5,004 nucleotides of DNA, taken from NCBI GenBank assembly GCA_011391655.1, contig JAABQE010000003.1:1-5004 (forward strand), written 5' to 3'. A model generated the notes under the pieces. That model did no database searches. It saw only the letters and a list, made by a program, of their open reading frames with translations, and had not been told where the DNA came from. A program made the translations under genes and the position numbers. The DNA is from Hydrogenophilales bacterium. GTDB taxonomy: Bacteria; Pseudomonadota; Gammaproteobacteria; Burkholderiales; Thiobacillaceae. Positions 1 through 5,004 of this stretch are shown in pieces (within the stretch, counting starts at the first letter, position 1; every line of letters starts with the position of its first letter).

Positions 1-578
1 AGCGTGAGGCCGGGCGCACGCATGTTGAGAATGGTGGTGATGATGTTGATCGAGCCCATGATCGACGACAGGCCCATGATATGCACGGCCAGAATCGTCA
101 GGTCATAGGAAATCCCGCCCTGGATGAACAGCGGCGGATACATGGTCCAGCCACCTGCAACCGCACCACCGGGGAGCAGGAACGACCCCATCAGCAGCAC
201 CCCGGCCACCGGCAGAATCCAGAACGCCCAGTTGTTCATGCGCGGGAACGCCATATCGGGCGCGCCCAGCATTAGCGGCACTTGCCAGTTCGCAAAGCCC
301 GAGAACGCCGGCATGATCACACCGAAAATCATGATCAGGCCGTGCATGGTGGTGAGCTGATTGAAGAAGTCCGGGTTGGTGAGCTGCAAACCCGGCTGGA
401 ACAACTCGGCGCGAATCAACAGCGCCATCGATCCTGCCGTGAACAGCATAATCAGTGCGAACCACAGATACAGCGAACCGATGTCCTTGTGGTTGGTGGT
501 GGTCAGCCAACGCATGATTCCGGTTGGGTGCGCGTGTCCGTGATCGTCGTGGCCGTGGGCGTGTGCTGCATCAGTCAT
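1..578 (-). CDS. ctaD: Cytochrome c oxidase subunit I, N-terminal part (gene continues beyond base 1)
   Basis: Subunit I is the membrane-embedded catalytic subunit of aa3/caa3-type cytochrome c oxidase. It carries haem a and the haem a3-CuB centre that reduces O2 and pumps protons. 192 codons are visible, starting at ATG 578, and there is no stop before the window edge. The N-terminus is His-rich (His6, 8, 10, 13, 15, 17), followed by the family motif TTNHKDIGSLYL (residues 27-38). Four hydrophobic segments lie at about 35-57, 77-100, 118-137 and 160-180. His79 in TTMHG matches the low-spin haem a ligand. Asp108 and Asn115 in GAPDMAFPRMNN match the D-channel entrance residues. The CuB and haem a3 ligands lie outside the window. 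A second Met at residue 22 is a possible start, but the ribosome binding site fits Met1. The gene lies 23 bases after coxB and is surely in its operon. The symbol coxA is equally usual. Confidence 0.97.
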   Translation of the reverse strand, partial: MTDAAHAHGHDDHGHAHPTGIMRWLTTTNHKDIGSLYLWFALIMLFTAGSMALLIRAELFQPGLQLTNPDFFNQLTTMHGLIMIFGVIMPAFSGFANWQVPLMLGAPDMAFPRMNNWAFWILPVAGVLLMGSFLLPGGAVAGGWTMYPPLFIQGGISYDLTILAVHIMGLSSIMGSINIITTILNMRAPGLT

Positions 579-585
579 GTTTGGG

Positions 586-592
586 CTCTCCT
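586..592 (-). promoter_or_regulatory. Ribosome binding site of coxA/ctaD
   Basis: On the minus strand this reads AGGAGAG. The AGGAG core ends 9 bases before the ATG at 578. It supports the first Met, and so the His-rich N-terminus, over the internal Met22. It lies in the short gap between coxB and coxA, which fits independent ribosome loading on a shared transcript. Confidence 0.75.
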
Positions 593-601
593 GGCGGTGA
601 T

Positions 602-1750
602 TCATTGCGCGGCGGGGGCGGCAGCTTCTGCGCCCCCACGGGCTGCGGCGATCTGGGCGGGCTGTGCCGCGTCGCCGGTCTTGTTATCCCAGGCGTTACG
701 CTGGTAGGTCACCACGGCAGCGATATCGGTGTCAGACAACTGTCCGCCAAATGCCGCCATCGCGGTGCCGGGGCGTCCGTTCAACACAGTCTTGATATGG
801 GCGTCGATCGGGCCGGTTGCCACTTTCGATCCATTGATCGGGAGAAACACACCGGGAAGCCCCATGCCGTCTGCCTGGTGGCAGGCCGCACAGTTGCTTG
901 CGTAGACTTTTTCGCCTCGCGCGATCAACTCAGCCTGGTCAAAGGTTTTGCTGTCGTCTGCTACGGCTGCCGTTGCGGCACCCTTCTTTTTCGCGACCCA
1001 GGCCTGGTAATCCGCTTCCGACACGACTTCGACCACAATCGGCATAAAACCGTGATCCTTGCCGCACAACTCGACACACTGGCCGCGATACGTGCCGATT
1101 TTGTCAGCCTTGAACCAGCTGTCACGGATAAAGCCCGGGATCGCATCCTGTTTTGCGCTGAGCGCAGGCACCCACCAGGAGTGAATGACATCATTGGCCG
1201 TAATCAGCAAGCGAACCCGCTTGCCCACTGGCACCACCATCGGCTCGTCCACTTCCAGCAGGTAGTGTTCGCCTTTGGTGGCCGTGCCTTCGATCTGTTC
1301 GCGCGGGGTCGAGAGGGTGCTGTAGAAGCTGAAATCATCATTGAGGTAGGTGTAACCCCACTTCCACTGATAGCCCGTGACTTTGATCGTCATATCCGGG
1401 TTGCTGGTGTCTTTCATGTCGATCACCACTTTGGCAGCCGGGTAGGCCATCCCCATCAGGATCACGAACGGGATCACCGTCCAGATCACTTCTACCGTGG
1501 TGTTTTCATGAAAGTGGGCAGCTTTGTGACCAACCGACTTGCGGTGTTTCAGCAGCGAATAAAACATCGCACCAAACACCACTATGAAAATGCCCAGACA
1601 GACCAGCATGATCAGGTTGTGCAGTTGAAATACGTCCTGCGCCACCTTGCTCGCCGGCACTTGCAGGTTGTAAGCATATTCCGCCAGCGCCGACTGGCTA
1701 GCAGCCCATGCCGCACCCGCCATCCCTACCCGTTGCCACATGCTCTTCAT
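602..1750 (-). CDS. ctaC: Cytochrome c oxidase subunit II with fused C-terminal cytochrome c domain
   Basis: Subunit II accepts electrons from cytochrome c through the CuA centre and passes them to subunit I. The 382-residue product has, in order: a signal peptide (about 1-23, ending SALA before EYAYNL); two membrane helices (about 43-67 and 86-110); the aromatic patch YQWKWGYTY (127-135); and a periplasmic cupredoxin domain. The CuA ligands are His190, Cys225, Glu227 (backbone), Cys229, His233 and Met236, in the motif CVELCGKDHGFM. After a Lys/Ala linker (about 253-265) comes a class I cytochrome c domain with the haem site CAACH (287-291) and a likely axial Met331 in GTAMAAF. The tail is Ala-rich. 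This makes it a caa3-like subunit II, longer than one without the fusion. Met4 is an alternative start, but Met1 has the better-placed ribosome binding site. It is first in the visible oxidase cluster, just upstream of coxA. The symbol coxB is also used. Confidence 0.97.
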   Translation of the reverse strand: MKSMWQRVGMAGAAWAASQSALAEYAYNLQVPASKVAQDVFQLHNLIMLVCLGIFIVVFGAMFYSLLKHRKSVGHKAAHFHENTTVEVIWTVIPFVILMGMAYPAAKVVIDMKDTSNPDMTIKVTGYQWKWGYTYLNDDFSFYSTLSTPREQIEGTATKGEHYLLEVDEPMVVPVGKRVRLLITANDVIHSWWVPALSAKQDAIPGFIRDSWFKADKIGTYRGQCVELCGKDHGFMPIVVEVVSEADYQAWVAKKKGAATAAVADDSKTFDQAELIARGEKVYASNCAACHQADGMGLPGVFLPINGSKVATGPIDAHIKTVLNGRPGTAMAAFGGQLSDTDIAAVVTYQRNAWDNKTGDAAQPAQIAAARGGAEAAAPAAQ

Positions 1751-1754
1751 TGCG

Positions 1755-1763
1755 CTCTCCCCC
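1755..1763 (-). promoter_or_regulatory. Ribosome binding site of coxB/ctaC
   Basis: The minus strand reads GGGGGAGAG. The GGAG core is 6 bases before the ATG at 1750, which is good Shine-Dalgarno spacing. It supports Met1 of the 382-residue protein as the start. Confidence 0.7.
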
Positions 1764-1769
1764 GTCCTT

Positions 1770-1989
1770 AATAACTATTTGGGTCGTTGTTGCGGCGTGT
1801 TTTATCGGTATGCCTGCAACATTTGCCGCGCTACCCGATCCCGTCTGCGCAACTGCGGAGAGCAAAATCAAGACCGGAATACAGCTAGCCGGGTGCGGCA
1901 ATTTGCCACGGACAGTACACGATGCACCTTTTCCAAACAAGACAGGCGAGCGGTTTAACTTATTGATTTGACTATTAAATATAGTTATT
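1770..1989. repeat. Nine-base inverted repeat flanking the spacer
   Basis: AATAACTAT at 1770-1778, 19 bases before the coxB start codon, recurs in inverted form as ATAGTTATT at 1981-1989, just after bioD. The match is exact over nine bases, with about 200 bases between the arms. It may be a pair of regulator sites, or chance in an A+T-rich gap. Confidence 0.35.
1895..1909 (-). other. Short palindrome / possible hairpin in the coxB leader
   Basis: The plus strand reads GGCAATTTGCC at 1897-1907, an 11-base palindrome around one central base. As minus-strand RNA, GUGGC and GCCGC can pair (one G-U) around a five-base AAAUU loop. It could be an operator half-site pair or a small leader hairpin. 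It has no T-run, so it is not a terminator. Confidence 0.25.
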
Positions 1990-1992
1990 CAA
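1968..1992. promoter_or_regulatory. A+T-rich dyad just downstream of bioD, possible operator
   Basis: The plus strand has ACTAT (1971-1975) and ATAGT (1981-1985) as a perfect inverted pair around TAAAT. It is flanked by TTGA (1968-1971) and TCAA (1989-1992), which are also complementary but offset by a few bases. GACTATT at 1970-1976 is repeated directly at 1993-1999. The stem is too short and A+T-rich, and lacks a following T-run, to be a strong terminator. A protein-binding site overlapping a promoter is the better guess, but no known regulator consensus is recognised. Confidence 0.3.
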
Positions 1993-1999
1993 GACTATT

Positions 2000-2674
2000 C
2001 TAAGATACTAACGTACGCGGCAGCGTCAGCCAGGTCGGCACATCGGCGCCCTGAATCGGCGCAGCAGAAAAACCCTGCACCCCCAGACAGGGCTCGGGCA
2101 AGCGTTCGCGCAAGGCGTCCAGATTGGCCTCCTGGCAAGCCATCGCCGGGTCGATCTGGTTGCCCACCCAGCCCGCCCACGGCAGCTGCCGATGGGCGAT
2201 CGATTCGGCGCTGAGCAAGGCATGGTTCAGGCACCCTAGACGCACCCCGACCACCAGCACCACCGGCAAGCCGAGCGCGTGCGCCAGATCCGCCATGTCT
2301 TCACACTCATTCAAGGGCACGCGCCAGCCGCCGGCGCCCTCCACCACCACCACATCGGCAGCCGCCGCGAGTCGGGAATAGGCAGAGAGGATGACGGGCA
2401 ACTCGATCCGCACGCCCGCTTGCTGCGCGGCGAGATGCGGCGCAATCGGCGACTCAAAGGAATAGGGATTGATGTCGCGCAGATTGGCTGCCACGTTGGC
2501 TGCCTGCAGCAGCGCGCGCACATCATCGTTCAGTTCGCCCGGCGCACAGCCGGCTGCCACCGGTTTCATTGCCGCCACGCGCAGGCCTTGCGCGCGCAGA
2601 GCATGGATCAGCGCCACCGCCACCCGCGTTTTGCCGACGCCGGTATCAGTACCTGTTACGAACAGTCCACTCAC
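2000..2674 (-). CDS. bioD: Dethiobiotin synthetase
   Basis: BioD uses ATP and CO2 to close the ureido ring of 7,8-diaminopelargonate, giving dethiobiotin, the penultimate cytoplasmic step of biotin synthesis. The 224-residue product has normal family length. It has the P-loop GTDTGVGKT (8-16), Lys37 in MKPVAAG, the Asp50-Asp51 metal region, NPYSFESPIAPHLAA (69-83) which matches the substrate region, Glu112 in VEGAGGWRVPL, VVGVRLGCLNHALL (141-154), and Asn172 in the base-binding GNQID. Compared with E. coli, Gly12 replaces Glu and Ala41 replaces Ser; I recall both as common in betaproteobacterial BioD. The start is GTG at 2674, overlapping the bioC TGA stop as GTGA, with no strong ribosome binding site, so translation is probably coupled to bioC. 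It is the last gene of the biotin cluster. Confidence 0.97.
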   Translation of the reverse strand: MSGLFVTGTDTGVGKTRVAVALIHALRAQGLRVAAMKPVAAGCAPGELNDDVRALLQAANVAANLRDINPYSFESPIAPHLAAQQAGVRIELPVILSAYSRLAAAADVVVVEGAGGWRVPLNECEDMADLAHALGLPVVLVVGVRLGCLNHALLSAESIAHRQLPWAGWVGNQIDPAMACQEANLDALRERLPEPCLGVQGFSAAPIQGADVPTWLTLPRTLVS

Positions 2675-3591
2675 GCCAAGCCCATTCTGTGACGACGCTG
2701 GCTGATGTTGAACTGGATCACCTGGCGGCCATCCTCGCGCTGCGTTTTATCACCCACCCAGGCATGGCCGTAGATCACCTCGTAGGTGGCAGGCAAGCGG
2801 CCCTCCTGGCGTAACGCGTCGTAAGCCTGCTCCAGTTTCGCCCACGCCGATTTGCCGAGCAGGCCGCGCTTGCGCGACATTGCGGCGTTGTGCGCGCCGA
2901 TGCCTTTGAGGTCGCGCATCAGGGTTTTTAAATCAGCGTAGGTCAGCGTCAGCATTTCCATTTCCATCACCGGGCTGCTGAATCCCGCATGGATCAACAT
3001 ATCGCCAATGTCGTGCAGATCGACGAAACGATTGACGTGCGGCGCATCGTCGATCGACGCAAAAGCCGTGCGCAACTCCTTCAGGGTGTCGGGCCCCAAG
3101 GTGGCGAAAACCAGTAAGCCGCCGGGTGCCAGCGCTTGATGAAAGCCCTTAAGTGTCGCGTCGAGGTCGCGCGCCCACTGCAGGGCGAGGCTGGACCAGA
3201 CCAGGTTCACGCTGCTGGCCGCCAGGGGCAGCCGCTCCATATCCGCGCACAACATATGGGTAAGAGGTGAGGCGTGAGGCGTGAGCAAGCCCAGCGCACG
3301 TTGCGCCCAGTGCGGTTGCGGCAGCCGCGCGTGAGTGGCATGCAGCATGGCCGGGGCTACATCAAGCGCGCAGAGTTCGGCTGCGGGGTAACGCGCACGC
3401 AAATGCGCCAGCCCATAGCCGGTGCCGCAGCCGACATCCAGCACCCGCTCGGGCTGCAGGCTCATGAAGCCGAGCCGCTCCAGCAGGCGGTCGCACACTT
3501 CGCGCTGCAACACGGCATGCGCGTCATAGCTGGCGGCCGCTTGCTCAAACGCGCGCCGCACTTCGCCTTGATCAAGCGCGAATTCATTCAT
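2671..3591 (-). CDS. bioC: Malonyl-ACP O-methyltransferase
   Basis: BioC uses S-adenosylmethionine to methylate the free carboxyl of malonyl-ACP, so that fatty-acid enzymes can extend it to pimeloyl-ACP methyl ester. The 306-residue product is a class I methyltransferase. It has the BioC-like N-terminus FEQAAASYDAHAVLQ (15-29), SAM motif I VLDVGCGTGYGL (50-61), the acidic Asp77 at the end of strand 2, CADMERLPL (115-123), LVWSSLALQW (130-139), and LAPGGLLVFATLGPDTLKEL (154-173). The frame is open upstream to 3954, but that part is out-of-frame bioH; the family N-terminus begins at ATG 3591. It overlaps bioH by eight bases (ATGAATGA) and bioD by four. The loop at residues 102-111 is encoded by a tandem heptamer repeat, which may explain part of its length over the 251-residue E. 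coli enzyme. Confidence 0.96.
   Translation of the reverse strand: MNEFALDQGEVRRAFEQAAASYDAHAVLQREVCDRLLERLGFMSLQPERVLDVGCGTGYGLAHLRARYPAAELCALDVAPAMLHATHARLPQPHWAQRALGLLTPHASPLTHMLCADMERLPLAASSVNLVWSSLALQWARDLDATLKGFHQALAPGGLLVFATLGPDTLKELRTAFASIDDAPHVNRFVDLHDIGDMLIHAGFSSPVMEMEMLTLTYADLKTLMRDLKGIGAHNAAMSRKRGLLGKSAWAKLEQAYDALRQEGRLPATYEVIYGHAWVGDKTQREDGRQVIQFNISQRRHRMGLA
3260..3286. repeat. Tandem heptamer repeat (GTGAGGC) inside bioC
   Basis: The plus strand has two exact copies of GTGAGGC (3267-3273, 3274-3280), a following partial copy GTGAG (3281-3285), and a degenerate preceding copy GTAAGAG (3260-3266). On the coding strand it reads as repeats of GCCTCAC and encodes LLTPHASPLT (BioC residues 102-111). 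This falls between the helix after SAM strand 2 and the CADMERLPL strand, a site of variable length in the family. Three heptamers equal seven codons, so gain or loss in threes keeps the frame. Confidence 0.7.
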
Positions 3592-4327
3592 GGGCAAATT
3601 CCCGGATGGCCGCTGCGAGCTCCGTGCTGTGCGACACCTGCGGTGCATGCGCCGCGCGCGGCAAAACGACGTGGCGCGCATGCGGCAAAGCTGCCGCCAG
3701 CCATTCGCCCGCTGCGGGCGGAGTAAGCGTATCGAGCGCGCCATGCATGACCAAAGTCGGCTGTAACAGGTGCGGCACCGACGCGCGAAGATCGGTGTGG
3801 CGCAGCATGGCCAGTCCACTTGCCAGCGCCCCGGCATCCGCCGGCGGCACCGACAGAAACGCCTGCCGCAAGGCGTGCAACACTGCTTTTTGCTCGGGCA
3901 TGCCGCGCGTCTGCAAGCTGAGAAAACGTAGCAAGGTAGCCGCCGGATCGGCAATCAAGGCCGCACCAAACGCCTCCAAATCATCGTTCGCCATGCCGGC
4001 TGGCCAATCGGTTTTAACCACGAACGCAGGCGTGGATGCCAGCAGCACCAGCCGCGAAATGAGATGGGGGTGATCGAGCGCCGCACGCATCGCCACCTGC
4101 CCGCCGAGCGACCAGCCGAGCAGCATGCTGTGTTGCGGCAGCTGCCCGGCCAGATCGTCCGCCCAGCTTTGCAGCGTGTTGTGCGGCAGCGCGGCACGTC
4201 CGCCATGCCCCGGCAGGCTGAGTGCGCGCAGCTCAAAGTCGTCCGCCAGCTGCGCCGCCAGCGTGTCGAACACGCGCGCATTCATGCCCCAGCCATGCAG
4301 CAGCGCCAGCACCGGCCTAGATTTCAT
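3584..4327 (-). CDS. bioH: Pimeloyl-ACP methyl ester carboxylesterase
   Basis: BioH is a cytoplasmic alpha/beta hydrolase that cleaves the methyl ester from pimeloyl-ACP methyl ester, ending chain growth and freeing pimeloyl-ACP for BioF. The 247-residue product has the oxyanion-region motif LLHGWGMN (9-16), LSLPGHGG (36-43), the nucleophile elbow GWSLGG (71-76) with Ser73, a helical cap (about 107-180), the acid Asp199 in MHGALDTLTP, and His227 in RAAHAPQVSH. This catalytic triad and its surroundings match E. coli BioH closely. The start is ATG 4327, overlapping the bioF TGA stop as ATGA. No strong ribosome binding site precedes it, so translation is probably coupled. Sitting between bioF and bioC, it is beside the methyltransferase whose group it removes, which supports BioH over a generic esterase. 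Confidence 0.95.
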   Translation of the reverse strand: MKSRPVLALLHGWGMNARVFDTLAAQLADDFELRALSLPGHGGRAALPHNTLQSWADDLAGQLPQHSMLLGWSLGGQVAMRAALDHPHLISRLVLLASTPAFVVKTDWPAGMANDDLEAFGAALIADPAATLLRFLSLQTRGMPEQKAVLHALRQAFLSVPPADAGALASGLAMLRHTDLRASVPHLLQPTLVMHGALDTLTPPAAGEWLAAALPHARHVVLPRAAHAPQVSHSTELAAAIREFAHE

Positions 4328-5004
4328 GGGGCGGCGATGGCGATGCCATGCAACGCCTCGATCAAGTGCGCGACATCATCCGCGCTGTGCGCCGCCGACA
4401 GGGTGATGCGCAGCCGGGCGGTATTCACCGGCACCGTCGGCGTGCGGATCGCAGGGACCAGCAGGCCATGCTGCAGCAGTTTTTTGGACGCGCTCACCGC
4501 ATCGGCATTCGCGCCGATCAGCAGCGGCTGGATCGGCGTGGACGAAGGCATCAACTCTCCGATCTTCAGGCCCGCCAGACCGGTGCGCAGTTGCACGATA
4601 TGGCTGCGCAGGCGCTCGCGCCGGGCCTCGCCCGCCTCGATCTGGCGCAGGCTTTCCAGCAAGCACGCGGCCAGCAACGGCGGCGAGGCGGTGGTGTAAA
4701 TGTAGGGGCGCGCGCGCTGCACCAGCCAGTCGACCACCGCTGCATGCGCCGCCACCGCCGCGCCCGACACGCCGGCCGCCTTGCCGAGCGTGGCGAGATA
4801 AATCACCCGATCGCTGGCACGCGCACGGTCGGTCAGTCCGCCGCGGCCGCCGTTCAGCACGCCAAAGCCGTGGGCGTCATCGAGGTACAACCAGGCGTCG
4901 TGGCGCTCGGCCAGATCGAGCAGCGCATCGACCGGCGCGATGTCGCCGTCCATGCTGAACACCAGATCCGAGACGATGAGCTTGTCCTGCGCGGTGCTCT
5001 TGGC
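4324..5004 (-). CDS. bioF: 8-amino-7-oxononanoate synthase, C-terminal part (start lies beyond base 5004)
   Basis: BioF is a PLP enzyme that condenses a pimeloyl thioester with L-alanine, releasing CO2 and 8-amino-7-oxononanoate. 226 codons and the TGA stop are visible, a bit over half of the usual 385-400 residues. The fragment enters in frame at the window edge. It shows LIVSDLVFSMDGDIAP (fragment residues 9-24), the PLP-binding LYLDDAHGFGVL (39-50) with Asp42 and His45, and ATLGKAAGVSGAA (71-83) with the Schiff-base Lys75. The C-terminal small domain has STPIQPLLIG and a typical PAIRTPTVP plus RLRITLSAAH. The Asp42-Lys75 spacing is one residue longer than I recall for E. coli, around VLNGGRGG. 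The stop overlaps the bioH start. Related alpha-oxoamine synthases such as Kbl share these motifs, but the bio neighbours decide for BioF. Confidence 0.96.
   Translation of the reverse strand, partial: AKSTAQDKLIVSDLVFSMDGDIAPVDALLDLAERHDAWLYLDDAHGFGVLNGGRGGLTDRARASDRVIYLATLGKAAGVSGAAVAAHAAVVDWLVQRARPYIYTTASPPLLAACLLESLRQIEAGEARRERLRSHIVQLRTGLAGLKIGELMPSSTPIQPLLIGANADAVSASKKLLQHGLLVPAIRTPTVPVNTARLRITLSAAHSADDVAHLIEALHGIAIAAP

Larger units (their letters stand above)
1751..1999 (-). promoter_or_regulatory. bioD-coxB spacer: probable promoter and leader of the oxidase operon
   Basis: This is the only gap of notable size in the window (249 bases), lying between the bioD stop and the coxB start. 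The bioD end is strongly A+T-rich: 1951..2010 has 14 G/C in 60 bases. A minus-strand TATATT (1983..1978) resembles a -10 box, but its -35 partner is poor (ATCTTA, 2006..2001, 17 bases upstream). A second weak pair is TTGTTT (1940..1935) with TACTGT (1917..1912). No promoter can be fixed by eye. If the first pair is used, the leader would be about 220 bases long. No G+C-rich hairpin with a T-run follows bioD, so read-through from the biotin genes is possible. Open frames across the gap do not look coding. Confidence 0.5.

Noticed and set aside
524..1771. Plus-strand open frame of 415 codons
   Set aside because: It lies antisense to coxB, and coxB shows full family motifs. The plus-strand translation is rich in His, Arg and Cys with no recognisable domain. 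Long antisense frames are usual in G+C-rich genes.
1890..1912. Sigma-54 promoter suggested by TGGCA and TTGCC on the minus strand
   Set aside because: The GG and GC elements are 6 bases apart rather than the required 10.
1698..1940. Minus-strand frame of 80 codons in the bioD-coxB spacer with a hydrophobic stretch (LILLSAVA), running into coxB
   Set aside because: It starts at TTG with no ribosome binding site, overlaps the coxB start by 53 bases in another frame, and ends with residues that are simply out-of-frame coxB. No family is recognised.
1708..1971. Plus-strand frame of 87 codons with a signal-peptide-like stretch (IWVVVAACFIGMPATFA)
   Set aside because: Its first Met lies inside the antisense strand of coxB without a ribosome binding site. 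The next Met (1810) is inside the hydrophobic part. Third-base G+C is only about half, well below the real genes here.
1968..1999. Intrinsic terminator after bioD
   Set aside because: The only dyad has a four- to five-pair A+T stem and no T-run after it on the minus strand.
3645..3683. Inverted repeat GCATGCGC (3645-3652) / GCGCATGC (3676-3683)
   Set aside because: It lies inside bioH codons, is itself nearly palindromic and made of common G+C-rich codons, and has no flanking features of a mobile or regulatory element.
3592..3954. N-terminal extension of the bioC frame
   Set aside because: It is rich in Arg and Cys, overlaps bioH on the same strand, and precedes the well-matched BioC N-terminus at ATG 3591.

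Overview
The window is ordinary, G+C-rich chromosomal DNA whose genes all read on the minus strand. It holds the end of a biotin operon followed by the start of a cytochrome c oxidase operon. Protein style points to a betaproteobacterium with aerobic respiration, perhaps near Nitrosomonadales, Gallionellales or Rhodocyclales: a bioF-bioH-bioC-bioD order, a CoxB fused to cytochrome c, and a CoxA with a His-rich N-terminus. The lineage is inferred from remembered family resemblance, not from a search.

Reading along the minus strand (right to left): bioF (5004..4324, N-terminal part outside the window), bioH (4327..3584), bioC (3591..2671) and bioD (2674..2000). Each gene overlaps the next by 4 to 8 bases (ATGA, ATGAATGA, GTGA), so they almost certainly form one translationally coupled transcript. 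BioC methylates the malonyl thioester to start pimeloyl synthesis, and BioH removes the methyl group when the chain is complete. BioF then condenses pimeloyl thioester with alanine. BioD closes the ureido ring to give dethiobiotin. DAPA aminotransferase (BioA) and biotin synthase (BioB) are not in the window.

A 249-base spacer (1751..1999) follows. Its bioD-proximal part is very A+T-rich, with only 14 G/C among the 60 bases of 1951..2010. It carries dyads and short repeats but no convincing gene and no classical intrinsic terminator. It most likely holds the promoter and leader of the oxidase genes.

Then come coxB/ctaC (1750..602), encoding a CuA subunit II with a covalently fused C-terminal cytochrome c domain, and coxA/ctaD (578..1, C-terminal part outside the window), encoding the haem-copper subunit I. 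Only 23 bases separate them, and coxA has its own good ribosome binding site. Together they form the core of a proton-pumping aa3/caa3-type terminal oxidase.

I see no mobile element, RNA gene, CRISPR array, defence system or undescribed system. The most unusual features are a tandem heptamer repeat inside bioC, which keeps the reading frame, and the dyads and repeats in the bioD-coxB spacer.
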